A stretch of DNA of 64,000 bases from contig NC_011726.1 in the NCBI RefSeq assembly GCF_000021805.1, positions 1,178,001-1,242,000 of the forward strand, in the 5' to 3' direction. The notes under the pieces are model-generated. The model had not been told where the DNA came from, searched no databases, and saw only the letters and a list, made by a program, of their open reading frames with translations. Source of the DNA: Rippkaea orientalis PCC 8801. GTDB taxonomy: Bacteria; Cyanobacteriota; Cyanobacteriia; Cyanobacteriales; Microcystaceae. The position numbers and the translations under genes were made by a program. Below, one piece after another: positions 28,642 to 37,673 of this stretch. Each line of letters opens with the position of its first letter. Positions within the stretch are counted from its first letter, which is position 1.

Positions 28642-29604
28642 TTATTCAATAGATTTAATGGGTTGAGAAGATTTGAATAAATTTGATAATTTTCGTTGAG
28701 CGGATAAAAAAGCTCTAACGGGAACTTCTGTTAGCTGAGAAATAATCAAATTCCAGAAATATCCAGACTGAGGAAACCGCTTAAGTAACAACATTTCTGC
28801 GAAGACGTAAAAGCGTTGAGTTCGCGCAAATTCAGGAGGGTTATCTTCATCTCGAATTTGTTCTGGTATCGGCAATAAATGTCCAATTATTTTGCCTTTC
28901 TCGTAGAATTTTGCTTGAATAAATAATCCCAAAAGTCTATCCATACACCAAAAGGGAACATACTTAAATAGCTGACCAAAATTCATTGTTTGTATGAGAT
29001 CTTGTAGGGATTCTTGTACTATTTGATTTTTCCAAACTTTCTTATCAAAATTTTCGGTATGCCATCCATGATGATCTTTTCTAATATTAATCAAACATAG
29101 CATATTAAACGGATTATCAACGGGAGCAATGGGAATTTCTTGTAAATAATTACCGTTTTCTGGAAGGCCTTCTTTGGGTTGATCTTTACGACGGATGGCG
29201 ATTTCATCAATATTATCAACCTGAACCCAAGGATTAGATAAACCTTCCTTATCTCCAAAAGGAAAGCTTTTTTTAGATAATCTTAATAGCCAACTCTCAG
29301 GAAAGCGTTTAAAATACTGGAGTACAATCTCTAGTATGTCTGGGTTTAAATATTCATCACAATTAATACTCAAAACGTATTCCCCTGAAGCATTAATTAA
29401 AGCCGTCATTCTTTGGATAATTTCTCCTCTAAATGGGCTATTAATTTGCTTTAAACGAGGGTCATTAATCGGGTATTTTTCCATCCCTGGAGGATGCACT
29501 AAAATTAACTCCACCGCTCCTTTAACCTTGAGTAATTCAGTAATCCAATGATCTGAAAAATTTTCCCTAGTCGGGCTAATAATTGATAATATAGGCTTGG
29601 ACAT
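28642..29604 (-). CDS. Glycosyltransferase-like protein (divergent GT2)
   Basis: 320 residues, first gene of the cluster. Opens MSKPILSIISPTRENFSDHWITELLKV and has a GT-A-like centre, ASGEYVLSINCDEYLNPDILE, where NCDEY stands at the DxD position. The remainder is unusual (long Trp/His-rich middle: DHHGWHTENFDKKVWKNQIV). It looks like a glycosyltransferase with a weakly conserved active site; a hydrolase or non-catalytic role cannot be ruled out. Its upstream spacer of 94 bp to the metallophosphoesterase gene is where the operon promoter should lie. Confidence 0.75.
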   Translation of the reverse strand: MSKPILSIISPTRENFSDHWITELLKVKGAVELILVHPPGMEKYPINDPRLKQINSPFRGEIIQRMTALINASGEYVLSINCDEYLNPDILEIVLQYFKRFPESWLLRLSKKSFPFGDKEGLSNPWVQVDNIDEIAIRRKDQPKEGLPENGNYLQEIPIAPVDNPFNMLCLINIRKDHHGWHTENFDKKVWKNQIVQESLQDLIQTMNFGQLFKYVPFWCMDRLLGLFIQAKFYEKGKIIGHLLPIPEQIRDEDNPPEFARTQRFYVFAEMLLLKRFPQSGYFWNLIISQLTEVPVRAFLSAQRKLSNLFKSSQPIKSIE

Positions 29605-29698
29605 TTTTAAGGGTAAAAAATGACTTTAATATAATTGGGTTTCTTGATTGTACCCGTTTTCCTGACAGTTTGCACCAATTCTTGTCCTAACTTCTGCT

Positions 29699-30532
29699 TT
29701 AATGATTAGTTAAGGTAATAACAGTGACTTCAGGGGGACAAAATAGCCGTCCGGGGAAGTAAGTCCCTAACCCTCGATTGACATAAAGTTGATTTTGTTT
29801 AATTTGATGCCATCCTTGAGCCCATTGCCAATTTTTGACAACTTTAGAACAGGTTTTGACAAAAGGAAGCCAAGGATGTAGCGATTTAGGCATATATCGG
29901 CGAAGTTCATCGATTAAAATCGGTGCTGGTCCAAACCCTGGAATGTTAACATGACCCCCGTGGGTATGACCCGATAATTGTAAGTCAACTCGCCATTGTT
30001 GGAGAATGGCTGCGGAGTCGGGATTATGGGATAAGACAATACGGGGAATTTGGGGAGACAGTTGACTCATAATGGGTTTGGGGTTAAAGTCCCTAGACCA
30101 AAAATCCGCCAGTCCGACAATGGGTAATTGATGACCAAAAGGAGTAGCAATTTCATTCCAGAGAACATTAATTCCAATACTGGTTAATGCTTCAATAACT
30201 TGGGTTTTTGCGTTAGGATAACAGTAATCATGATTGCCTAAAACGGCGTAAATTCCAGCACCACTTTTGAGGGATTTTAAGCGTTTAGCCAGATCGCCAA
30301 CGGTATCGGGTTTGTCGGTAATATAATCGCCTGTCAGTAACACTAAATCGGGGTTTTCGTGATTACTTGCTGCGATCGCATCGGTTAATAATTCTTCAGA
30401 CAAGCGCAACCCATCGTAATGTAAATCCGATAATTGGGTTAGTTTAATTCCTACTAAGGAAGAGGGTAAATCCGCGATCGCCACGGTTAAACGTTCTACT
30501 GTTAAGGGTTCGAGCAAAATTGGCGGTAGCAT
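29699..30532 (-). CDS. Calcineurin-like metallophosphoesterase (YaeI-like)
   Basis: 277 residues from the ATG at 30532. Complete two-metal site: TQLSDLHYDG, LLTGDYI, LGNHDYC, LSHNPD and LSGHTHGGHVNIPG. The YaeI/YkuE branch hydrolyses phosphodiesters, and some members act on UDP-diacylglucosamine-like or lipid substrates; the substrate here is unknown. No membrane helix is evident. It reads in the same direction as, and upstream of, the glycosyltransferase operon, separated by 94 bp. Confidence 0.88.
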   Translation of the reverse strand: MLPPILLEPLTVERLTVAIADLPSSLVGIKLTQLSDLHYDGLRLSEELLTDAIAASNHENPDLVLLTGDYITDKPDTVGDLAKRLKSLKSGAGIYAVLGNHDYCYPNAKTQVIEALTSIGINVLWNEIATPFGHQLPIVGLADFWSRDFNPKPIMSQLSPQIPRIVLSHNPDSAAILQQWRVDLQLSGHTHGGHVNIPGFGPAPILIDELRRYMPKSLHPWLPFVKTCSKVVKNWQWAQGWHQIKQNQLYVNRGLGTYFPGRLFCPPEVTVITLTNH

Positions 30533-30784
30533 CACATTGACAATCCCATACAAGCTGAGAACATTGTCTCTACAATAACCGAAAGATGGCTAACTCACCA
30601 ACTATCTCTTATTAATTTTTCTTGTTATTCAGCCAATTTAAACAATTTAAACTGAGTTTAACGTCTTCATAACTATTTTAAAACTTTTTCTACAGACAAA
30701 ATGAAATGTTAGTTAATATTAGATCAATCTGACTTACTCCAACAAAGTACCAATGGGGTAAGTTCAGAAAGAAGGTGTAATTCT

Positions 30785-31309
30785 TTATTTGGCGAAGAAA
30801 TCTGATAATGAAGCTCCTATTATTAAGACAAAACCAATCCGTAGCAGAGTGTTAGAAAATCTTTTTTGTTCCCTAACAACCACTTGGGAAAAAATTAAAG
30901 TTGCATTTCCAGAGCTATAAGCTACTAAAAGGAGATATCCCAACCATTGCCGTCCCGGTGTATGACTAATAAATAGTAAGCCAAGGGACAAAAACATCAA
31001 AATAATGCTAACCCAGAGAACTATAATAAGCAAAGTTTTTTTGTGTGTGCCAGGGAGTTTTGAAATAGCGAAGGCAATCCATTGAGTTATCCCGCTAACA
31101 AGAAGAAGTATAAAAGAGGTAAATCCTAATAATTCAAATTCGGGTCGGAAAGCTCCATACCTTAACAATTGAAAATCTGGCTGGTGAGTTTTATAATCTC
31201 GAATAAGCCAGCCAATCAAAAGCAATTCTACAATTAACAATGCTAGAATACAAACTATCCCCAATCCTAGTTCCCACTTGTTTGACTGAAAATCATTATT
31301 GGTATTCAT
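30785..31309 (-). CDS. Hypothetical membrane protein with four helices
   Basis: 174 residues. Four hydrophobic spans at roughly 13-36 (LGLGIVCILALLIVELLLIGWLI), 60-82, 92-112 and 118-135, with a last one possible at 155-170. Short polar termini. No family recognised. Lies alone between the phosphoesterase and the CPBP protease genes. Confidence 0.6.
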   Translation of the reverse strand: MNTNNDFQSNKWELGLGIVCILALLIVELLLIGWLIRDYKTHQPDFQLLRYGAFRPEFELLGFTSFILLLVSGITQWIAFAISKLPGTHKKTLLIIVLWVSIILMFLSLGLLFISHTPGRQWLGYLLLVAYSSGNATLIFSQVVVREQKRFSNTLLRIGFVLIIGASLSDFFAK

Positions 31310-31405
31310 AGTAAGTAAGTGAGTAAGATTAAACTAGCAAAATAATGTTCGGCAATTTTGTCGTAATCTAAACTTCAGTTAAGTATTGTAATGGCAAATA
31401 TATCC

Positions 31406-32212
31406 CTAAATTAATTGGCTTTGTCTTTTCATCCAAAATCCTAACATTCCTAGGAAAATTAAGCCCATCAGTCCGGCAATGGGATTATTATCAATACCCG
31501 TTATCCAAGGAGAAACTTGTCCCGTATATTCGATCAGTTTACCCACATTTAAAATATAATAACCCCAAACTAAACCGCCATGTAACCCGATACAAATGCC
31601 TAAGCGGTTGTGACGACTCCGTTTTGTCCAAACAAGGGTTAATCCTAACAAGACTAAAGCCGGAAATTGGGGAAAGGTTCTGATAATTTCGGGTAGGGGT
31701 TTAATAAAGTGAAGTCCCGCAAAAATAAGAGCATTCGTCCATAAAACTGTCTGGGGTAAATAGTTGCGTTTTAACTCTTCTAATAACCATCCTCGAAAAA
31801 ATAATTCTTCCGCTAATCCAATCCCCATAGCACTTAATAAGCCTTCTAGAATAATTCTCACAATCGTCTCTGAGGGTTGGGTAAAATTAACCCATCCTAA
31901 AAGGGATTCTAGGATAAATAAACTCAAGGTAAAGAATAATCCAATCGTCAGTCCATTGAGCCATTCAACCCCATTTTTTCGGCTAAAAACTAAGCCATAT
32001 TGTCTCCACCAATAGGGATCATTATAAACTTTTAAATTCCAAATAAATAACAATCCAACAAATTCTAAATAGAGTAACCCCATCGTAACAATTGTGGTTA
32101 AATTGGGGTCATTTTTGAAGAATAAATAAAGAGGAATTGCCCCTGGAAGCCACAGCAACAAGAGCAAAAGAATAAAAATTCCCAGCCGATAAGGTGCTGG
32201 GTAATTAGCCAT
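31406..32212 (-). CDS. CPBP-family intramembrane glutamic protease (CAAX-like)
   Basis: 268 residues from the ATG at 32212 (a TTG 7 codons earlier is open). Eight or so membrane spans. The signature LAEELFFRGWLLEEL carries the EExxxR motif, and FAGLHFIKP has the conserved His of the second motif. Members include prenyl-CAAX endopeptidases and bacteriocin-immunity proteins; in cyanobacteria most are uncharacterised. It precedes clpS in reverse order, 48 bp from its start on the same strand; co-transcription with clpS is likely. Confidence 0.85.
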   Translation of the reverse strand: MANYPAPYRLGIFILLLLLLWLPGAIPLYLFFKNDPNLTTIVTMGLLYLEFVGLLFIWNLKVYNDPYWWRQYGLVFSRKNGVEWLNGLTIGLFFTLSLFILESLLGWVNFTQPSETIVRIILEGLLSAMGIGLAEELFFRGWLLEELKRNYLPQTVLWTNALIFAGLHFIKPLPEIIRTFPQFPALVLLGLTLVWTKRSRHNRLGICIGLHGGLVWGYYILNVGKLIEYTGQVSPWITGIDNNPIAGLMGLIFLGMLGFWMKRQSQLI

Positions 32213-32260
32213 AGCAGTTAGATCAAGTTTCAAAGCTAAAAACTGTCATTAAAATAAGGA

Positions 32261-32554
32261 TTATTCATCCGGTTCAATGCTACTGGTTAACCCATGATTT
32301 TTGAGGGTTTCACAATAAAATTCTGCGTGTTCTAAGGCGCAAGTAATAACCAAAGCTGTCCCATTTGTATGAGCTTCCATCATAATATCAACCGCTTGGG
32401 GTTGAGTCATTCCGGCTACCGTTTGCATCAAGGTCTGAACCACATACTCCATCGAGTTAAAATCATCGTTGTGGAGTAAAACCCGATAGCGAGGTGCTGG
32501 TTTACGAACCGTTGCACTAGATGTTGATCGCTTTTCAATTACTTCAGTCGTCAC
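32261..32554 (-). CDS. clpS: ATP-dependent Clp protease adaptor ClpS
   Basis: 97 residues. Binds ClpC and delivers N-degron substrates. The core PRYRVLLHNDDFNSMEYVVQTLMQTV and the later ALEHAEFYCETLKNHGL are the standard ClpS segments; the acidic N-degron-binding region (HNDD..SMEYVV) is intact. Starts at GTG, with a strong GGAGG eight bases upstream. It may be ClpS1; cyanobacteria also have a shorter ClpS2. Confidence 0.95.
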   Translation of the reverse strand: MTTEVIEKRSTSSATVRKPAPRYRVLLHNDDFNSMEYVVQTLMQTVAGMTQPQAVDIMMEAHTNGTALVITCALEHAEFYCETLKNHGLTSSIEPDE

Positions 32555-32889
32555 AGATGGCCTCCTTTCGTTATTGTACCCTCCAAAAATCCCTGATGGG
32601 ACAGGGAATCCATTAAATGTTACATCTAACTATAATATCAAATTTTAGGACTGAATGCTAGAGGCAATTATTTCTTGTCCCTTTAGTTAAGATTGAACAG
32701 AGATGGCTGAGCAAAGTGATAGATTAGCTAATAGCAGAAGCCCTATAATAGTAAATAGCCATTGCTAGTAAAATTTATGAGATGTTATTAAACTATCTTG
32801 AATGTGGCAAGAGGACTCCCGCTACACCTGTACTCAGGTTAGCGGTGAGATGAATTGCGACCAACAAATAAACCGACCGTAGGGAGTCC

Positions 32890-33145
32890 TTATTTCTTAG
32901 GGAAATTTGGGTTTTCAACATAATTTTTAAGTTGTTCAACAGTCACGCCCCCACAACTTGCCACAAAATAAGAACCTGTCCAAAAATAAGGTTTTCCATA
33001 AAAGTATTTCTTAGACAAGTCAGGGTTTTCCTTCCGAATCAACCTACTACTAACAGTTTTTAAATTATCGATATTTAACGACAAAAACAATATGAGCGTT
33101 AAGTCGGTAAACTGATCTAAATCCATGATTGTAAGTGGTTGACAT
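32890..33145 (-). pseudogene. tnpA: tnpA remnant, Y1 (HUH) transposase with internal deletion
   Basis: The true start gives MSTTYNHGFRSVYRLNAHIVF and ends at a TAA after 26 codons. A second frame resumes immediately with NLKTVSSRLIRKENPDLSKKY and runs to GSYFVASCGGVTVEQLKNYVENP. The expected middle (about 50 residues, with the HUH motif ADHVH) is missing, so a deletion joined the two pieces out of frame. The C-terminal tyrosine region is kept. The protein cannot act as transposase. Confidence 0.88.
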
Positions 33146-33197
33146 ATTAAAGCGTTAAGTGTTATATTGTCTAATATAGCACAAAAAAGTCGAACTC

Positions 33198-34448
33198 ATG
33201 TTAAACGTCTTAAAAGTTAGAATTTACCCAAATCAGCAACAAGAAATTGCCTTAAATAGAAATTTAGGCTGTGCCAGATTTGTGTGGAATTATTACTTAA
33301 ATAAGACTAACAATCAGTATCAAGAAACTGGGAAAGGGATGACTTATTGCCAAATGGCAAGAGACCTAACTCAGCTTAAAAAGCTCTCGGATTATGAATG
33401 GTTGCAAGAATCGACGGCTGCTACCTTACAACAGACACTCAAAAACTTAGAATCTGCTTTTAAAAATTTCTTTTCTAAAAGGGCTAAATTTCCTAAGTTT
33501 AAGAGTAAATATAAAAAACAATCAATTCGCTACCCGGAAAGTTGTTCTCTTCACAACAACGGGTTAAAACTACCTAAACTGGGAATTGTTAAAGCTAAAC
33601 TTTCAAAAGAGATTTTAGGAAAGATTAAGTCAGTGACAGTCTCAAAAACAAGTACAGGTAAATATTTTGCCTCCATTTTGTTTGAGTCCGACGATTTAAT
33701 CATTAATAAAACCTTTAAAATCTCAGGAATTGACTTAGGTTTATCAAGTCTAGTAACTGTATTTGATGGAGAAACTACTTATACAGTAGACCCAATTCAA
33801 CCAACTAGAAAATATGCCAAACGATTAAAAAGGAGACAACAAAAATTATCTCGTAGAACCAAGGGTTCTAACAATCGAAGAAAAGCGATTAAAGAAGTCG
33901 CTAAGGTTCACGAAAAAATCACTAATACGCGACAAGATTTTCTTCACAAACTCTCAAGAAAGCTCGTTGACGAAAACCAAGTCATTGTAGCAGAAAACCT
34001 TTGTGTTAAAGGATTAGCCCGTACTAAATTAGCTAAATCAATACATGATGCTGGCTTTGGTATGTTACTAAACTTCTTAAGCTACAAGCTAGAAAGAGAG
34101 GGGGGAAATTTTGTTCAAGTTGATAGATTTTATCCAAGTACAAAAACCTGCTCTTGCTGTGGATTTAAAAATAATTTGATAGATTTAAGCGTCAGAGATT
34201 GGGTTTGTCCTAATTGTCAAACTCACCACGATAGAGACCTAAATGCAGCTAAAAACATCAGAGCAGAAGGATTAAGAATCTTGTCAACAAATACGGTAGG
34301 ACATACCGAATTTCAAGCTTGTGGAGAGACTGTAAGACTCGTTAGTGCTTGCGCTAAAAAGAGGCAGTGCGGTCTTGGGGTTTCCCCAAGTAGAGCAACT
34401 GCCGTGCAGGTTTCCGTGAATCAAGAATCTCCCGCTACATTGCCTTAA
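33198..34448 (+). CDS. tnpB: TnpB, RNA-guided nuclease of the IS200/IS605 family
   Basis: 416 residues, full length. The N-terminal OrfB domain starts MLNVLKVRIYPNQQQEIALNRNLGCARFVWNYYL. The RuvC-like nuclease has Asp in SGIDLGLSS, Glu in VIVAENLCVKG and Asp in HHDRDLNAAKN. A zinc finger (CSCCGF ... CPNCQT) lies between the last two. These are the known catalytic residues of TnpB, ancestor of Cas12. The end of the coding region overlaps the right-end structure expected to form the guide RNA. As tnpA is dead, movement would need help in trans. Confidence 0.93.
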   Translation: MLNVLKVRIYPNQQQEIALNRNLGCARFVWNYYLNKTNNQYQETGKGMTYCQMARDLTQLKKLSDYEWLQESTAATLQQTLKNLESAFKNFFSKRAKFPKFKSKYKKQSIRYPESCSLHNNGLKLPKLGIVKAKLSKEILGKIKSVTVSKTSTGKYFASILFESDDLIINKTFKISGIDLGLSSLVTVFDGETTYTVDPIQPTRKYAKRLKRRQQKLSRRTKGSNNRRKAIKEVAKVHEKITNTRQDFLHKLSRKLVDENQVIVAENLCVKGLARTKLAKSIHDAGFGMLLNFLSYKLEREGGNFVQVDRFYPSTKTCSCCGFKNNLIDLSVRDWVCPNCQTHHDRDLNAAKNIRAEGLRILSTNTVGHTEFQACGETVRLVSACAKKRQCGLGVSPSRATAVQVSVNQESPATLP

Positions 34449-34468
34449 CAATTAGCGGTGAGAGTGTC
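34340..34468 (+). ncRNA. Putative omega-RNA (reRNA) scaffold of tnpB
   Basis: The 3' part of tnpB and right end fold as expected for TnpB guide RNA: outer stem GGCAGT (34363-34368) with ACTGCC (34398-34403), inner hairpin CTTGGGG-TTT-CCCCAAG (34374-34390), then the right-end hairpin CCGCTA...TAGCGG (34431-34458). The guide would be the flanking ~20 nt beginning near 34469. This follows from known TnpB biology plus pairing seen by eye. The limits are approximate. Confidence 0.6.
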
Positions 34469-34902
34469 AAGTCTTATGGGATGAACAAGTTATCCCGATT
34501 TTAATTTTAGAAGTTGTTTCTCAAACACGACAGGGAGAATATACCGACAAGAAAGCCGCCTATGCCAAAATGGGGGTTTTATATTATGTCATTTATAATC
34601 CCTTACGCAAGCGTAAACCGCGTTTAGAAGTCTATCAATTAGACCAGGGAGAATACCAATTACTAACAGGAAAACCCGTTTGGTTATCAGAAATTAGCTT
34701 AGGAATTGGACGAGAAATCCGAAGTTATCAAGGCATTGAAAGAGAATGGTTATATTGGTATGATCAAAAAGGTCAACGATATTTAACCCCAGAAGAAAGG
34801 GTCATAGAAGCTGAACGGCAAGTTTTAGAAGCTCAAAGAAGAAGCAAACAACTCGAAGAAAAATTAAAAAGTTTGGGACTTGATCCCAAGGAACTATCTT
34901 AA
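34468..34902 (+). pseudogene. Uma2-family endonuclease (DUF820), 5'-truncated by the IS
   Basis: The frame reads VLWDEQVIPILILEVVSQTRQGEYTDKKAAYAKMGVLYYVIYNPLRKRKPRLEVYQL, the PD-(D/E)XK core of Uma2 proteins, ending in a Glu/Arg coiled tail (ERVIEAERQVLEAQRRSKQLEEKL). The N-terminal ~80 residues are missing; no matching N-terminal piece is found left of the IS (32555-32800), so the region was lost, not simply interrupted. Internal ATG starts would give only 110 residues without the active site. An intact relative is at 56918. Confidence 0.8.
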
Positions 34903-34993
34903 CTGACTTAAGATCTCTTGTATAATGAATAAAAGACCAAGCGATAACCGAATTATCCTCAAGAACTAAACACTGATTATTCGTTGAACTAAA

Positions 34994-36481
34994 ATGACCA
35001 CTGCAACTCCTGCTAAAACAAAATACGAAGCGATTATTGGGTTAGAAACCCATTGTCAACTTAACACAAATAGTAAGATTTTTTGTGCCTGTTCGACCAA
35101 CTTTGATAGTCCTCCTAACACCAATATTTGTCCAATTTGTTTGGGGTATCCAGGGGTTTTACCCGTACTGAATGAAGAAGTATTAGCCTCTGCGGTTAAG
35201 TTAGGACTAGCCATAAATGGAAAAATTGCTTCCTACAGTAAATTTGATCGCAAACAATATTTTTACGCTGATTTACCGAAAAATTATCAAATTTCTCAGT
35301 ATGATCTTCCCATCGTTGAACACGGTTTTTTAGAAATAGAATTAGTGGATAAAAAGACTAAAGAAGTAACCCGTAAAACCATTGGCATTACTCGCTTACA
35401 CATGGAAGAAGATGCGGGAAAATTAGTTCATGCGGGTAGCGATCGCTTAGCCGGATCAACCCACTCTCTCGTTGATTTTAATCGGACGGGGGTTCCTTTG
35501 CTCGAAATCGTCTCAGAACCCGATTTGCGATCGGGACAAGAGGCTGCCGAATATGCCCAAGAATTGCGTCGTTTAGTGCGTTATCTAGGCATTAGTGATG
35601 GCAATATGCAAGAAGGATCATTGCGCTGTGATGTCAATATTTCTATCCGTCCGGTGGGACAAAAAGAATTTGGGACTAAAGTAGAAATTAAAAATATGAA
35701 CTCCTTTAGTGCCATTCAAAAAGCCATTGAATACGAAATTGAACGGCAAATAGAAGCCCTAGAAAATAACGAACCGATCTATCAAGAAACCCGTCTTTGG
35801 GAAGAGAAAACTCAATGTACCGTTAGTATGCGGAAAAAGGAAGGATCAAGTGACTATCGTTATTTTCCTGAACCCGATCTTCCCCCCCTAGAAGTCTCTC
35901 CCGAACAGTTAGAACATTGGAAGCATCAACTTCCCGAATTACCTGCTCAAAAACGCAGTCGTTATGAAGCAGAATTTGGACTTTCGGCCTATGATGCGAG
36001 GGTATTAACCGATGATCGAGATGTAGCGAATTATTACGAAGCAGCAGTGGCGGCGGGGGCTGATGCTAAATTAGTGGCTAATTGGGTAACACAAGATATT
36101 GCAGCTTATTTGAATAATAATAAGTTAGCCATTGCTGAAATTGTTTTAACCCCTCAAAGTTTAGGCGAGTTAGTCCAATTAATTGAAACGGGAACCATTA
36201 GCGGTAAAATTGCCAAGGAAATTCTTCCTGAATTGTTAGAAAAAGGGGGTTCACCTAAAGAACTGGTTGCCAAGAAAGGGATGACCCAAATTTCTGATCT
36301 AGGCGAATTGGAAAAAATCATTGATGAAATCATTGCCGCTAACCCGAAAGAACTCGAAAAATTCCGCAGTGGAAAAACCAATTTAAAAGGGTTCTTTGTG
36401 GGACAAGTGATGAAGCAAACTGGAGGACGCGCTGATCCCAAATTAACAAACCAATTAGTTGATCAAAAACTCCAAGGTTAA
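34994..36481 (+). CDS. gatB: Aspartyl/glutamyl-tRNA(Asn/Gln) amidotransferase subunit B
   Basis: Forms Gln-tRNA and Asn-tRNA by amidating mischarged tRNAs; cyanobacteria lack glutaminyl-tRNA synthetase, so the GatCAB enzyme is essential. 495 residues. Diagnostic: YEAIIGLETHCQLNTNSKIFC, the GatB zinc-type region CACSTNF...CPICLGYPG, and the C-terminal YqeY-like tail (LEKFRSGKTNLKGFFVGQVMK). The four Cys of the first segment suggest a zinc site. The other subunits are not in this window. Confidence 0.97.
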   Translation: MTTATPAKTKYEAIIGLETHCQLNTNSKIFCACSTNFDSPPNTNICPICLGYPGVLPVLNEEVLASAVKLGLAINGKIASYSKFDRKQYFYADLPKNYQISQYDLPIVEHGFLEIELVDKKTKEVTRKTIGITRLHMEEDAGKLVHAGSDRLAGSTHSLVDFNRTGVPLLEIVSEPDLRSGQEAAEYAQELRRLVRYLGISDGNMQEGSLRCDVNISIRPVGQKEFGTKVEIKNMNSFSAIQKAIEYEIERQIEALENNEPIYQETRLWEEKTQCTVSMRKKEGSSDYRYFPEPDLPPLEVSPEQLEHWKHQLPELPAQKRSRYEAEFGLSAYDARVLTDDRDVANYYEAAVAAGADAKLVANWVTQDIAAYLNNNKLAIAEIVLTPQSLGELVQLIETGTISGKIAKEILPELLEKGGSPKELVAKKGMTQISDLGELEKIIDEIIAANPKELEKFRSGKTNLKGFFVGQVMKQTGGRADPKLTNQLVDQKLQG

Positions 36482-36490
36482 CCTAGCTAG

Positions 36491-36507
36491 GGTGGGCTTT
36501 GCCCACC
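36491..36507. terminator. Hairpin after gatB
   Basis: GGTGGGC-TTT-GCCCACC, 7-bp perfect stem with a 3-nt loop, 10 bp past the gatB stop. There is no T-run; this hairpin is also a common dispersed repeat in cyanobacteria. It would reduce read-through into the next gene. Confidence 0.45.
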
Positions 36508-36534
36508 AACTCCTTAGAATTATTCAAGGAATAA

Positions 36535-36936
36535 ATGATGAAATATCAAGCCAAAATCATCACCCTGTGGGCAACTTTTCTATTAGGAACCCTCTTTCAT
36601 ACCCAACTAGGATTAATGCCCCTTTTTCACGGACAAGACATAGCTCATTCCCATGGAGAAAGCGATATAAGCTGGATTTTGTGGTTAATGTTACTCTTTT
36701 TTATCGTGCCAATTTTTGCGATGATTGGGACAATATTCACTCAATCAAAACGTTTTCGGATAGGGCATTTTGGCTTAACGATTATTTACTCAGTTTTAAA
36801 TTTTATTCATATAACTGCTGACTTATTGGTTAGTCCTATTGCTTGGTATCAAATTACTTTAATGATTATCCTGTTCTTGATTGGATTATTATTAAACTTA
36901 GTCGCATTTGGCTGGATGAAATATCAAGCTTCATAG
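36535..36936 (+). CDS. Hypothetical four-helix membrane protein
   Basis: 133 residues. Helices at ~8-24, ~45-67, ~75-97 and ~108-128. The first loop has HGQDIAHSHGESD, histidine-rich and on the outside if the first helix points out, so a metal-binding loop is possible. AAGGA precedes the ATG pair. Not recognised. Confidence 0.6.
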   Translation: MMKYQAKIITLWATFLLGTLFHTQLGLMPLFHGQDIAHSHGESDISWILWLMLLFFIVPIFAMIGTIFTQSKRFRIGHFGLTIIYSVLNFIHITADLLVSPIAWYQITLMIILFLIGLLLNLVAFGWMKYQAS

Positions 36937-37023
36937 GACAAGTCCCCTGAGTTTCTCTTATCATCTTTTGTCCAAGTGCAAGGTACACCTAAGTTGATTG
37001 ACCATTGGTGATTGCTACAGTTA

Positions 37024-37209
37024 TTAAGCTGTAACTTTGATAGAAATCGCAATGGATTCTTTTTGCAGGGGCAAAGACGAATTGTTTTGACGAGCCGAAA
37101 TCTGATTGAGATTCGGAACCGTTTCATGACAACAAGGACAATACCAATAGATTTCATTCTGATTGATATGACGGAGAATTTTACCGGAACAAATTGGACA
37201 ATAATTCAT
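37024..37209 (-). CDS. Small zinc-ribbon protein
   Basis: 61 residues. MNYCPICSGKILRHINQNEIYWYCPCCHETVPNLN holds two CPxC knuckles (CPIC and CPCC) about 20 residues apart, a zinc ribbon. The rest is polar. Many cyanobacteria have small proteins like this of unknown role. The start has a weak Shine-Dalgarno. It is flanked by a 464-bp region with no gene. Confidence 0.6.
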   Translation of the reverse strand: MNYCPICSGKILRHINQNEIYWYCPCCHETVPNLNQISARQNNSSLPLQKESIAISIKVTA

Positions 37210-37673
37210 GTCACTTGAGCAAAAAATATCTTAATAAAAAATTATTTATGTAACTTAACTATATCATTGATTACTTTTGAAAATCAAAAAACCACACAAA
37301 AGTTTAAGATATTTTGATAAAGCAATAAACTCCATAAAAGTCCCTCAAAAGACAAATAATTCTCTCAAAATAAAGAGAATCTGTAATCCTTTTGTTTATT
37401 TAAGTTTTCATAACTTAACCTTAAATGTTGTCTAAATACCTCCTTAGCAATTGTGGAGATTTATTTACTTTTAGTTGGGACTCTAATCTTAGAATTACTA
37501 TTACTTGTTGGGTCAAACTCAGACAAAGACCAAGATATTCTCCTATTCTAGATTAAATAACGATTAACTCATGAAATTAGTGTTGTAAAATGGCCTATGT
37601 ATTGTCAGACACATACGCACTTCTATGATAAATACAATTTAGATACAATAGAAGTAGCCATTAATACAAAATC
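37210..37673. other. Gene-poor intergenic region (464 bp)
   Basis: Very AT-rich spacer between the divergent zinc-ribbon and LOG genes. I find no open frame with a credible start. The part near 37640 (GATACAATAGAAGT) has a TACAAT -10-like box 30 bp before the LOG gene. No RNA fold stands out by eye, though a small RNA cannot be excluded. Confidence 0.4.

Larger units (their letters stand above)
32800..34468. mobile_element. IS200/IS605-family element, divergent tnpA(broken)/tnpB
   Basis: Left end near 32819 and right end near 34428 both carry a hairpin with CCCGCTACA ... TTAGCGGTGAGA. That is the subterminal imperfect palindrome by which these elements are recognised. It carries an internally deleted tnpA on the minus strand and an intact tnpB on the plus strand. 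The right end lies inside a Uma2-family gene, whose 3' part remains. Exact termini cannot be fixed without an empty-site comparison. Such elements leave no target duplication. Confidence 0.8.
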
